From NCBI GenBank assembly GCA_029906195.1, contig JARWSJ010000001.1:2356001-2420000 (forward strand): a stretch of 64,000 nt of DNA, in the 5' to 3' direction. Positions within the stretch are counted from its first letter, which is position 1; each line of letters begins with the position of its first letter. Below the pieces are notes generated by a model. The model did not search any database, had not been told where the DNA came from, and was given only the letters and a program-made list of their open reading frames with translations. The stretch comes from Chitinophagaceae bacterium 26-R-25 (GTDB lineage: Bacteria; Bacteroidota; Bacteroidia; Chitinophagales; Chitinophagaceae). Shown piece after piece: positions 52,215 to 60,737 of this stretch. The translations under genes were made by a program, and so were the position numbers.

Positions 52215-52244
52215 CTGTATATTTTTTTTGTTTTGGCAATTAAA

Positions 52245-53825
52245 TTAGTATCCAGGGGTCGGTTTTAATGTTGGGTTAGCTGTTAAGTCTGTAGTCGGAA
52301 TTGGAAACAGGTTATATCTGTTATCGATGCTTGTTCCGGGTTGCACACCACCTTTCCACTGCCATAAATAGGTTCCACCTGTATATTTTCCAAAACGAAC
52401 AAGGTCAGTTCTTCTGTGCGCTTCCCAATAAAGTTCTCTTACTCTTTCGTCTAGTATCAGATCTAATGTCATTGCTCCATCTGTAATATTTCCAGAGGCA
52501 CCACCGTAAGCTCTGTTTCTAAGCGCATTGATGTAACCCAAAGCAGTAGCTCTGTCTCCACCGGCACCGCCTCTCAATACAGCTTCTGCATATATCAAGT
52601 AAACATCACCGAGACGGAACATTGGAAAGTCAGTGTCTACGAAAGTGCCGTTCTTATCGGAACCTGCGGCTCCTGTGGAACTAACGTTTTTAAACTTTAC
52701 TACCGCATAGCCGTTTGAAAAATCAGTAATGTTGTTGATGTCTATTGTTTGTCCTTCTGTAAAGAACATTGCTCTTGAATCCAGATCAGGAAACTTGGTA
52801 ACCATTTCCTTTCTTGTTCTCAAGCCTGACCATGAGCCAATGATACCATAGTCTGACGGACTCATTTTTCCGCCGGTAGAAGCGTGAATGATAAAACTCG
52901 TATTACCGTATGATTGTGAGGTCAATCCATTTGCGCGAATAGGGAAAATGATTTCTTTAGAAGTTGTGCGGCTGTCTGTTAAAAACAAATTCCTGTAATT
53001 AGTAGCCAATGAATATGCTCCTGATGAAATTATTTTGTTTGCGTATGTAAGCGCATCTGTACTATGGTCTGTTCCGGTGTACACTTTCGCATTCAAGTAT
53101 AATTTTGCCAACAGCATCCACGCTGCACCTTTATCTGCTCGTCCATACTCATTTTTTCCAGCATCAGGTAATGAATCCTGGATTGTTAAAAGTTCAGACT
53201 CCACATATTTGAACAGATCGGCTCTCGCCATTTGTTTTGGCGAGAAGTTACCAACGGCATCTTTTTCTGTAGTAACCGGAACATCTCCAAACAGATCCAA
53301 GGCATTCCAATAAAACAATGCACGGAGGAAACGGGCCTCTTGTTTGAATTCCTTAATATTTGCTGCATCAGCTGAAGGAAAACCGTTCACTTTACTATCT
53401 GGCAATTGACGCAAGAATTCATTACACTGGCTGATGTTAAAATAAATACGGTTATAGGTAAGCTTGACGTACGTATTATTTGCATTCCAGTTATTTGTAT
53501 TGTAATTCTGCAAATCACCATCGTTCCATGCTATTATCGCTTCATCTGTTGTGAGTTCTTCTACTTCCCAGTAGTTTCGTAAATATGTATTTGAACCCAC
53601 ATCCTGTGCATCAATATCGGCAACAGGCACACCGTTTGTACCATCTTGCCCACTTAATGACATGCTGCCATACAATTTTGCGAGTGCTTCTTTAATATTT
53701 GCCGGACTGCTGTAAACCACATCAGATGTAACGTCTACGATAGGCTTACGATCCAGATCCTTTGTGCAGGATGAAAACGCAATTGCTCCCGCTATTATGA
53801 GTTTATATATGTTTTTGTTTGTCAT
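52245..53825 (-). CDS. susD: SusD-family surface starch-binding lipoprotein
   Basis: The product is 526 residues. The lipoprotein Cys is near residue 20 (FSSCTKDLDRKP). The SusD/RagB fold is indicated by the four helical TPR-like units and the motifs EVEELTTDEAIIAW, NEFLRQLP, EARFLRALFYW and the C-terminal RVRELYWEAHRRTDLVRFG segment. Together with SusC it forms the lidded transporter for maltooligosaccharides. Only 21 bases separate it from susC. Confidence 0.95.
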   Translation of the reverse strand: MTNKNIYKLIIAGAIAFSSCTKDLDRKPIVDVTSDVVYSSPANIKEALAKLYGSMSLSGQDGTNGVPVADIDAQDVGSNTYLRNYWEVEELTTDEAIIAWNDGDLQNYNTNNWNANNTYVKLTYNRIYFNISQCNEFLRQLPDSKVNGFPSADAANIKEFKQEARFLRALFYWNALDLFGDVPVTTEKDAVGNFSPKQMARADLFKYVESELLTIQDSLPDAGKNEYGRADKGAAWMLLAKLYLNAKVYTGTDHSTDALTYANKIISSGAYSLATNYRNLFLTDSRTTSKEIIFPIRANGLTSQSYGNTSFIIHASTGGKMSPSDYGIIGSWSGLRTRKEMVTKFPDLDSRAMFFTEGQTIDINNITDFSNGYAVVKFKNVSSTGAAGSDKNGTFVDTDFPMFRLGDVYLIYAEAVLRGGAGGDRATALGYINALRNRAYGGASGNITDGAMTLDLILDERVRELYWEAHRRTDLVRFGKYTGGTYLWQWKGGVQPGTSIDNRYNLFPIPTTDLTANPTLKPTPGY

Positions 53826-53846
53826 GATTTTTCTAAATTTTCAGGA

Positions 53847-56840
53847 TTAAAAATCAACACTTGCACCAAGAGAAAAAATTCTCGTTTTAGGATAAATATT
53901 ATTGTCAATGCCACTGTATATTTCAGGATCTATTCCTGTATACTTCGTAATCACAAAAAGATTTTGGGCAATTGCTGACAAACGGAGGTTTACATTTTTA
54001 CCTATTTTACCAAAGTTGTAACCAACCTGCAGATTGTCCATACGCAGGAAGGACGCATTTTCTACATAGTAGTCAGAATAGAACTGAGTATTGTTAAATC
54101 CGGTAAAAAGAACATCCGGTATTGTGTTTCCTAAATATTTATTTGCATCAATAACTACAGAATATGCAGCACGGTTTGATTTAACATTGTTGTAAACGTA
54201 GTTGCCAATGTTAGATCTTAATACAAAGCTCAGGTTCCAGTCTTTGTAGCTAAACTGAGAATTGAAACCCAGCATATATTTTGGCGCTGGCGATTTGTAG
54301 TGATAGAAAAGATTGCCGCTGCCTTTATGGTTTACATCTGCATATACGCCTTCAATTGGTTTACCGGTTTGATCGTATACTTGTTTGTATACCCAGAAAG
54401 TGAAAGGAGCATAGTCAACAGAATGTATTTGAATTTTGTTACCTGTACCGCCGGAGATACCACCTGCGATTACACCCGGAGAGGATGGATCATCAACAGT
54501 GGAAAGCTTTGTGATTTTGCTTTCGTTGTAAGTAAAGTTAAATCCAAGGTTCCATTGAAAATCCTTGTTGGTAACAGGTATCGCGTTCACTACAAATTCA
54601 ACACCTTTGTTTTCGATGTTACCTACATTGGTTAACACGTGGTTACTAAGGTTTGCGCCTGCTGCAACCGGAATATCAGAAATCAGGTTGTTTGTTTTCT
54701 TGTAATACACATCAAGGCTACCGCTAATCCTGTCTTTAAACAATCCGAAATCCACTCCGATGTTTGAAGTAGTGGTTGTTTCCCATTTAATATTCTTATC
54801 ATAAGGAGCACCGCGATACATGTAGTAAGCGCTATCACCAAACAGATATCTTGTAGTACCTGTACTGATGCTGTAAGAAGCAAGATAAGGGTAGTCGCTG
54901 GCTGTAATATCCTGTTGGCCGGTTGTACCATAACCCAATCTCAGTTTCAGGTTAGAGATAGTTTTTGAAGACTTAAGAAAATCTTCTTCGCTAATTCTCC
55001 ATGCCAGTGCGATCGATGGGAAGTTACCCCAACGTGTATCAGGACTAAAGCGTGAAGAACCATCACGACGTATAGTGGCAGTTAATAAATACTTGTTATT
55101 GTAAGTATAATTCAACCTGCCATAAAAAGAAACAAGTGTATGTTGTGTAGAATCCGCTTTAGTATAGGTTGGAGGATTACCGGCGTTATTTTTTGTTATG
55201 CTTGTTGTCCAAAATCCCGGCGCACCGCGAAGGAAATCCTGGTAAGAATAACCAGCCATTACATCAACGCGGCTCTTGATACTTTTAATTTCTTTAACGT
55301 AGTTCAGATAAAAATCCAACAGTTTGTTACGAGTGCGTTGTTCATACTCATGATATCTACCACCTGCTGTATAAGCAGCTGCCCACTTTGGATCGTCGCG
55401 TACAGAGCCATTACTTTTTGAGATATCGTATCCCAAATTCAGGTTAGCACGCAGGTCAGGAAGAAAATGGAATTTATAATCCAGTTGTAAATTGCCGATG
55501 CTTCTGTAAACAGTAGCCTTGTCATCTTTTAAATACAAATCAGCTACAGGATTTCTTGTTGACTGTGTGTTAGGAACTCCTCCATCCTGCCACTCGTAGT
55601 ATCCTCCATAAGGGGAGTTTGCCACGGTTACTGGTTTGGTTGGGTCCATTCTGATGGCATCGCCTACAGCACCTGTATTGGCAAAGCGGTTGCCATTCAC
55701 TACGCCTTTAAGATTCAGGTCTACACGAAGGTGATTATCAAAGAAAGTTGGGCTAACATTAATAGCTGCACTTCCGCGCTCGAGGTAACCTGTTTTCAAA
55801 ATACCATCCTGGTGAAGATAGCCCAAAGACAAACGGTATGGAAGATTTTTAACACCACCACTAAAACTTAAATTGTTATCTGTAGTGAAAGCGGGATGAT
55901 ATATTTCATCTTGCCAGTTGGTTTTTGCTTTTCCTAAAGAATCTACCGCATAAGGTTTGTTCTGAATAGCTGCCTGGTCCTTAACTACTTTTGTGAATTG
56001 GTCAGCAGTTAGTACATCGAGGTTTTTCACCTTTACCGCAACAGAGTTTACTGTATTGAAGTTGATACGGAGAGGACCACCTTTTTTACCTTTCTTGGTA
56101 GTAATGATGATTACACCATTAGACGCTCTGTTACCGTAGATAGCAGTAGCAGAAGCATCTTTCAGTACGTTGATGGATTCAATATCGTTAGGGTTGATAA
56201 GACTTAGAGGGTTTGGTGAACCGGAGATTGATGATGTTCCATCGCTTTTTTTCGAGTTGTCAACGGGAACTCCATCAATCACGAAGAGAGGATCATTGCT
56301 TGCATTCAATGAAGAACCACCGCGAATACGGATAGTGCTTGCACCGCCTGGCGCGCCGCCATCAGGGCTAATTTGCACACCGGCAACTTTACCTGAGATC
56401 AACTGATCAGGAGTAGAGATGGCGCCTTTTTGAAAGTCTTTCGCGCTTATAGCAGTTACAGATCCTGTAAGATCTTTCTTCTTTGCAGTACCATAACCAA
56501 TTACAACCGCCTCAGAAAGATCAGTTGTCGCACGCTTAAGAGCAAAATGAACTGCGGCATCATTGCCTTTCACAGTTACATTTTGTGTGGTTTGTAAAAA
56601 GCCAACTGCATTTACAACAACTGTGTAAGTGCCGTTGGAAACAGGAATTTTAAACTTACCATTTTCATCGGCAGACGCACCTCTTGTGCCGCCTTTAATG
56701 GTTACAGAAGCATAGGCAACAGGCTGATTTGTTTCATCAACCACTTGTCCGGAAATGCTTCCGTCTTGTGCATAGATAACAGAATAGATTAAAGTGAAGA
56801 GCGAGAGAAGCAGTAGTCTCCCCATGTGTAAACTTTTCAT
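53847..56840 (-). CDS. susC: SusC-family TonB-dependent outer-membrane transporter
   Basis: The product is 997 residues from the ATG at 56840 (MKSLHMGRLLLL), which gives a proper signal. An ATG at 56864 would add eight residues. After the signal there is a carboxypeptidase-D-regulatory-like domain (GQVVDETNQPVAYASVTIKG). A TonB plug starts AVVIGYGTAKKKDLTGSV and continues through IRGGSSLNASNDPLFVIDGVP. A large beta-barrel ends with the aromatic terminus ...LGASVDF. It imports maltooligosaccharides with SusD. It is the first gene of the operon, behind a promoter with an operator in its spacer. Confidence 0.96.
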   Translation of the reverse strand: MKSLHMGRLLLLSLFTLIYSVIYAQDGSISGQVVDETNQPVAYASVTIKGGTRGASADENGKFKIPVSNGTYTVVVNAVGFLQTTQNVTVKGNDAAVHFALKRATTDLSEAVVIGYGTAKKKDLTGSVTAISAKDFQKGAISTPDQLISGKVAGVQISPDGGAPGGASTIRIRGGSSLNASNDPLFVIDGVPVDNSKKSDGTSSISGSPNPLSLINPNDIESINVLKDASATAIYGNRASNGVIIITTKKGKKGGPLRINFNTVNSVAVKVKNLDVLTADQFTKVVKDQAAIQNKPYAVDSLGKAKTNWQDEIYHPAFTTDNNLSFSGGVKNLPYRLSLGYLHQDGILKTGYLERGSAAINVSPTFFDNHLRVDLNLKGVVNGNRFANTGAVGDAIRMDPTKPVTVANSPYGGYYEWQDGGVPNTQSTRNPVADLYLKDDKATVYRSIGNLQLDYKFHFLPDLRANLNLGYDISKSNGSVRDDPKWAAAYTAGGRYHEYEQRTRNKLLDFYLNYVKEIKSIKSRVDVMAGYSYQDFLRGAPGFWTTSITKNNAGNPPTYTKADSTQHTLVSFYGRLNYTYNNKYLLTATIRRDGSSRFSPDTRWGNFPSIALAWRISEEDFLKSSKTISNLKLRLGYGTTGQQDITASDYPYLASYSISTGTTRYLFGDSAYYMYRGAPYDKNIKWETTTTSNIGVDFGLFKDRISGSLDVYYKKTNNLISDIPVAAGANLSNHVLTNVGNIENKGVEFVVNAIPVTNKDFQWNLGFNFTYNESKITKLSTVDDPSSPGVIAGGISGGTGNKIQIHSVDYAPFTFWVYKQVYDQTGKPIEGVYADVNHKGSGNLFYHYKSPAPKYMLGFNSQFSYKDWNLSFVLRSNIGNYVYNNVKSNRAAYSVVIDANKYLGNTIPDVLFTGFNNTQFYSDYYVENASFLRMDNLQVGYNFGKIGKNVNLRLSAIAQNLFVITKYTGIDPEIYSGIDNNIYPKTRIFSLGASVDF

Positions 56841-56883
56841 TGGCCCAATTTTTTGGTTTAGCAATCAATTGTGAAAGCTTCGC

Positions 56884-56915
56884 CAAAAATAATCGGGAAC
56901 GTTCCCAAAAACAAA
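56884..56915 (-). promoter_or_regulatory. susC promoter with operator O1 in the spacer
   Basis: On the minus strand: -33 TTTG (56912-56915), 20-base spacer, -7 TATTTTTG (56884-56891), an exact fit to the Bacteroidota sigma consensus TTTG/TAnnTTTG. The spacer contains the perfect 12-base palindrome GGGAACGTTCCC (56895-56906), a LacI-type operator. A bound repressor would sit between the two promoter boxes. The leader to the ATG at 56840 is about 35-40 bases. Confidence 0.88.
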
Positions 56916-56992
56916 TTTTTTGAAAATTTTATATATATATTTTTATTTATAAACAATAAATAAATGATTAACAAAATGTTGCAAAGTGAAAT

Positions 56993-57012
56993 TTCCGGGA
57001 ATGTTCCCGGAA
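56993..57012. promoter_or_regulatory. Second operator O2
   Basis: TTCCGGGAATGTTCCCGGAA is a 20-base near-palindrome sharing the core GGGAAnGTTCCC with O1. Its centre is 102 bases from that of O1, so DNA looping by a tetramer or by two dimers is possible. It lies between the lacI stop and the promoter. The ~80 bases between O1 and O2 are very A/T rich, including TATATATATA. Confidence 0.8.
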
Positions 57013-57081
57013 CGCAAACAAACGGTTGTTAGTACAAATCGGCCATATTGCCGCCCGTATAAGTTATTGACTTAAAAAAAA

Positions 57082-58116
57082 TTAGCTGATTGCTACCGGT
57101 TGGAGGGATGAAGATTGACGCTGGATCAGTTCGGAATCCAACACAATGTTCCTCGTGATGAATTCTTTTTCCTCTTCGTGTTTTTCTAAAATTTCAAACA
57201 AAAGTTCGGCGGCCCGCTCTCCCATTTTGTACGCCGGCTGCGTAATTGTAGATAATGAAGGATTGAGTAACGGAGATATTTCGAGACTTGAAAAACCAAT
57301 CACTTTTACCTCATCCGGAATGGAAATATTCATTGCGTGACAAACGTAGTAAGACGCTATTGCAAGGCGTTCAACCGATGCAAATACTCCATCGGGCTTT
57401 AACGTTTCAAATAGGTTGCGAAGAATAACCTTGTTTTTTTCCAGTTCGTTACTGCAGTCGATGACAAGATGATCATCGAAAGGAATGTTATTCTTCTTCA
57501 ACGCATCGATGTAGCCTTGCATGCGGGTTTTACCGATGGATAAATTTTTGTTCACAACAAGATAAGCAACCTTTTTACATCCGCTCTTTATGAGATGTTC
57601 AGTCGCTTCGAAACTGCTTTGATAATCATTTGTAGTGACTCTTGCAGTTTCAACGTCTTCGTATGTTCTGTCAAAGAAAACAAGTGGTATCTTTTTTCTT
57701 TTCAAAACCTGCAAATAGCTGTGATCCTGGTCCTCTCCGGATACAGACATGATAATTCCGTCTACCCTCCCATTGCTGAGGTTAGTAACAAAGGCAACTT
57801 CTTTTTGAAAATCATCATCGGTGAGGTAGATCAAAACGTGATAGCTCTTGTCTTTTGCAACTTTTTCTATACCGTTAATTGCTTTTGAAAAAAAGTTATT
57901 GGCAATTTCAGGAACGATTACCGCAATGGTTTTGCTCTTTTGATTGCGGAGGTTGCTGGCGTGGTGATTGGGCAAAAAATTAAGCTCCTTTGCTCGCGCA
58001 AGAATCTTATCGCGGGTTTGTGGATTGATATCACTTCCTCCTCTGAACGCTCTCGAAACGGTGGATTTGGATAAGTTCAGTTCTTCCGCCAGCTTAATTA
58101 TGTTGATGTTACCCAT
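57082..58116 (-). CDS. LacI-family regulator of the starch locus
   Basis: The product is 344 residues. The N-terminal HTH (IIKLAEELNLSKSTVSRAFRGG, residues 6-27) is followed by the hinge region (NHHASNLRNQKSKTIAVIVPE) and a periplasmic-binding-type ligand domain with typical SKAINGIEKVAKD, VDGIIMSVSGED and VTTNDYQSSFEATEHLI segments. It probably represses susC through O1/O2 until maltose or a derivative binds. The Bacteroides thetaiotaomicron sus locus instead uses the membrane regulator SusR. It lies upstream of susC on the same strand. Confidence 0.93.
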   Translation of the reverse strand: MGNINIIKLAEELNLSKSTVSRAFRGGSDINPQTRDKILARAKELNFLPNHHASNLRNQKSKTIAVIVPEIANNFFSKAINGIEKVAKDKSYHVLIYLTDDDFQKEVAFVTNLSNGRVDGIIMSVSGEDQDHSYLQVLKRKKIPLVFFDRTYEDVETARVTTNDYQSSFEATEHLIKSGCKKVAYLVVNKNLSIGKTRMQGYIDALKKNNIPFDDHLVIDCSNELEKNKVILRNLFETLKPDGVFASVERLAIASYYVCHAMNISIPDEVKVIGFSSLEISPLLNPSLSTITQPAYKMGERAAELLFEILEKHEEEKEFITRNIVLDSELIQRQSSSLQPVAIS

Positions 58117-58264
58117 TAAAGTAAAACTAATACTATTTTTTTAATTTGTATGGGCTTTCGTGTTAGCGCCTCGCAAACACCCTTGCTATTCGGGGCGTGA
58201 AACACTTGTCCAGTAAGGGTTGCGTGCAAATGTGATCAGGTATGGTGAATGGGGGAAAATGCAG

Positions 58265-58290
58265 GAGGGCGAATGCGATTCGCCCCTACT
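58265..58290. repeat. GGGCGAAT palindrome, copy 3, overlapping a stop codon
   Basis: AGGGCGAATGCGATTCGCCC followed by CTAC. Its right edge reaches the TAG stop of the Nudix gene (stop at 58289-58291). The unit is the same as at 62458-62480. Confidence 0.85.
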
Positions 58291-58858
58291 ATTTTTCTTC
58301 GTCTGTAAATTTCAATTTTCCCATCTTCATCAACGCATAAAATACACAACTGCTGTGCATGGATTGTTTGAACTGTCCGCGCATTAACAGATCTATTACT
58401 TCATCGATCGTTACCAGCATAATGTCGATTTCTTCATTGTGATCGAGTTGCTGCTCTCCCACTTTTTTGCCGCCGGTTGCAAGGAACAAATGTGTGAAAT
58501 TGTTTAACACGCCCGGATTAGCAGCCGTTTTACTAAGATGTTCAATGTGTGAAAATTCGTAGCCGGTTTCCTCAAGAAGCTCACGCCTCATGCCCTGCTC
58601 AAAGTCTTCGTCTTCATCAATGAAGCCACCTGGTGTTTCTATTACCACTTCTCCAATAGGATGACGATATTGTTTTACAAGTACAGCGTGGCCATCTTCT
58701 GTAATCGCGAGGGCCGTTGCAGATGGCGGCATTTCTACTACAAAGTAAGGATCAACTATTACTCCATCTTCGCGCTGGCACCTGTCTTTGCGTGCTGTGA
58801 AGTAATGATGTTTACTTAGGTATTGCGATGATAATGTTTTCCAATGCATAAGGGACAA
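58289..58858 (-). CDS. Nudix hydrolase, ADP-ribose pyrophosphatase type
   Basis: The 189-residue product has the Nudix box GFIDEDEDFEQGMRRELLEETGYEF, matching Gx5Ex7REuxEExGu exactly in the middle of the protein. The preceding segment VLVKQYRHPIGEVVIETPGG is typical of the ADP-ribose/NDP-sugar group. It would hydrolyse ADP-ribose or a nucleotide sugar to AMP/NMP and sugar phosphate. It is transcribed alone. The stop codon touches a GGGCGAAT palindrome. Confidence 0.92.
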   Translation of the reverse strand: MSLMHWKTLSSQYLSKHHYFTARKDRCQREDGVIVDPYFVVEMPPSATALAITEDGHAVLVKQYRHPIGEVVIETPGGFIDEDEDFEQGMRRELLEETGYEFSHIEHLSKTAANPGVLNNFTHLFLATGGKKVGEQQLDHNEEIDIMLVTIDEVIDLLMRGQFKQSMHSSCVFYALMKMGKLKFTDEEK

Positions 58859-58859
58859 T

Positions 58860-59012
58860 TAATAATTAATAATTAAGAATTAAGAATTCTTCAACGTCGG
58901 GTATTGGCTATTATTGGTAAAACTCAATCGGTAATTAAGAATGTTGCTACTACTTACAACTTCACACATTCGTGATAATCGTGTATTAATTATTAATTAT
59001 TAATTACCAATT
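58860..59012. repeat. TTAATAA-type inverted repeats
   Basis: 58860-58890 (AATTAATAATTAATAATTAA) reads outward from the Nudix start. 58983-59012 (GTATTAATTATTAATTATTA) reads outward from the YfiT stop. They are inverted relative to each other across the 159-base gap. Confidence 0.8.
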
Positions 59013-59017
59013 ACTCC

Positions 59018-59542
59018 CTACCAGTTCATCCTCTCTCTCAATCTCACCACATGCATCACATGGTGCTTGCCGTGCCACGCGTACATGCCGAGAAGGTTCC
59101 AGAGAGAAATTTCTTTGTTATGTTCAGGATGAAAAACTGTTCTGTTCCAGTCTTCATCTTTTATGTTTATGATCAGGTTGTGCCAGCGGTTGTGCAATGC
59201 ATGCAGCAAAGTAATGGAGATGTTGATCGGTATATTTTCAACATCCGGCAGCAATGCCCATGCCGCTTCATCGTACGGTTTTATCGTAGGGTTGTTCTCT
59301 GTTAGCGCCAGCTTAAAACGGATGTATGCGTTCATGTGACTGTCCGGTACGTGATGCACTACCTGCTGAATTGTCCAACCGCCATCGCGATACGGAGTTT
59401 GTAATTGCGCTTCATCCAGGTTGAGGATTGAATTCTCTAAAAGATCCGGCAGATACTTGACGTCATCTGCCCATTTCTTTAATTGATCCTTCGAAAATGG
59501 CTGCGGTTCAAATTTGCCGATTGGGTAACGAAGATCTTCCAT
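59018..59542 (-). CDS. YfiT-like DinB-fold protein (bacillithiol-transferase type)
   Basis: The product is 174 residues, with DLRYPIGKFEPQPF at the start and the YfiT motif DGGWTIQQVVHHVPDSHMNAYIRFKLALTE (about 53-82). The metal-binding pair HGKHHVMH is in the last helix. YfiT/BstA proteins are metal-dependent and transfer thiols or hydrolyse small substrates. This is the fourth DinB-fold protein of the window and the only one of the YfiT branch. It is 194 bases downstream of the ABC gene. Confidence 0.9.
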   Translation of the reverse strand: MEDLRYPIGKFEPQPFSKDQLKKWADDVKYLPDLLENSILNLDEAQLQTPYRDGGWTIQQVVHHVPDSHMNAYIRFKLALTENNPTIKPYDEAAWALLPDVENIPINISITLLHALHNRWHNLIINIKDEDWNRTVFHPEHNKEISLWNLLGMYAWHGKHHVMHVVRLRERMNW

Positions 59543-59549
59543 GGTAGTT

Positions 59550-59733
59550 GAGAGTTGAAAGTTGAGAATTGAGAGTTAATGTTTACAATAATTATTACTT
59601 ACAAGTTAAAGCCAACCATTGTTGCGACCAATAATCATTTTTACAGTTCTTTAGCTAAAAGTTGATACCTGGAAGAATACATCTTAAACAGCGCTTCAAA
59701 CTAACTCTCAACTCTCCATTCTCAACTCTCAAC
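59550..59733. repeat. Inverted GAGAGTT heptamer repeats
   Basis: 59550-59578 (TTGAGAGTTGAAAGTTGAGA) reads outward from the YfiT start. 59700-59733 (ACTCTCAACTCTCCATTCTC) reads outward from the ABC stop three bases away. The arms are inverted with a ~120-base loop. Confidence 0.85.
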
Positions 59734-59736
59734 TAA

Positions 59737-60498
59737 TCAGTCCTCCTTCCTCCACTCCTTGCCTGTAAGATTGATAAACACATCTTCAAGGTTTGCTTTT
59801 TTCACTTCGGTTGTTCGTTCAAAGCCGGAAGCGATAAGGTTGTCGATCAATTGATGCGGAGAATTGATGGCAACAATTCTTCCTGCATCAACAATGGCCA
59901 CACGATCGCACAGGTATTCAGCTTCATCCATGTAGTGTGTGGTGATGATCACTGTTGTTCCTTTTGATCTTATGTCACTGATCAGATCCCACAGGTTGCG
60001 CCGCGCCTGGGGGTCCAACCCTGTTGTTGGTTCGTCGAGAAAAATAATGCGTGGTTGGTTGATAAGTGTAGTGGCGATGGAGAAACGTTGCTTTTGTCCG
60101 CCACTGAGCTCTTTGTATTTCGCTTTCGCTTTGTCAGTAAGGTTTACGAGCTTTAAGAGTTCATGCGGATTTACCGTTCGGTTATACAAGCCACCAAACA
60201 AATGAATAAGCTCTGTAAGATTTAAACCGGGGTAATACCCTGAAGACTGCAGCTGAACGCCTATGATTTTCTTAATGGCATCAGGAGACTGGTCGAGGTT
60301 AAATCCATCTACGAACACCTCCCCGGAAGTCTTGTCACGTAAGGTTTCTATGATTTCAAGCGTGGTGGATTTTCCCGCGCCGTTTGGACCTAGTAAACCA
60401 AATATCTCGCCCTCATGCACATCGAAACTAATGTCCTTTACTGCTGTAAAATCACCGTACTTCTTTTGCAGATTCTTAACCGAAATAATGGTTTTCAT
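59737..60498 (-). CDS. ABC transporter ATP-binding protein
   Basis: The product is 253 residues. Walker A GPNGAGKST (37-45), Q-loop around residue 83, signature LSGGQ (131-135), Walker B/Asp-Glu (154-156), and the H-loop in TTVIITTHYMD. This is the multidrug/polysaccharide ABC-2 type ATPase branch with GLLGPNGAGKSTT and LDEPTTGLDPQ. No permease gene is adjacent on either side, so its membrane partner must be encoded elsewhere. Confidence 0.95.
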   Translation of the reverse strand: MKTIISVKNLQKKYGDFTAVKDISFDVHEGEIFGLLGPNGAGKSTTLEIIETLRDKTSGEVFVDGFNLDQSPDAIKKIIGVQLQSSGYYPGLNLTELIHLFGGLYNRTVNPHELLKLVNLTDKAKAKYKELSGGQKQRFSIATTLINQPRIIFLDEPTTGLDPQARRNLWDLISDIRSKGTTVIITTHYMDEAEYLCDRVAIVDAGRIVAINSPHQLIDNLIASGFERTTEVKKANLEDVFINLTGKEWRKED

Positions 60499-60545
60499 TG
60501 TGTGCAGCCTTTTGAGACCACAAGTTACGCAAGATTTTTAGAGAG

Positions 60546-60733
60546 GGAACGCAGATTCTCAAGATTGTCATGATTTGTTTTGATTTTTCTATGGTAAAAA
60601 TCTCTGTTGAGACTACAGAAAGAATTCGTTTTCTTATCAAAAAATATGCCTTTCTAAATCATGATGAGCCGTGAGCCGCAAGACAAAAACAATAATCATA
60701 ACAAATCATGACAATCTTGAAAATCTGCGTTCC
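60546..60733. repeat. 44-base inverted repeat between fbp and the ABC gene
   Basis: 60546-60589 (GGAACGCAGATTCTCAAGAT...) and 60690-60733 (...ATCTTGAAAATCTGCGTTCC) are reverse complements with four mismatches in 44, enclosing 100 bases. The right arm ends four bases before the fbp stop. It belongs to none of the tandem-repeat families. The gap is 239 bases and I see no other content. Confidence 0.92.
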
Positions 60734-60737
60734 TGTA

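Noticed and set aside
57013..57081. Promoter search just downstream of lacI
   Set aside because: No TTTG-N20-TAnnTTTG pair is present here; the only exact promoter in the region is the one at 56884-56915.
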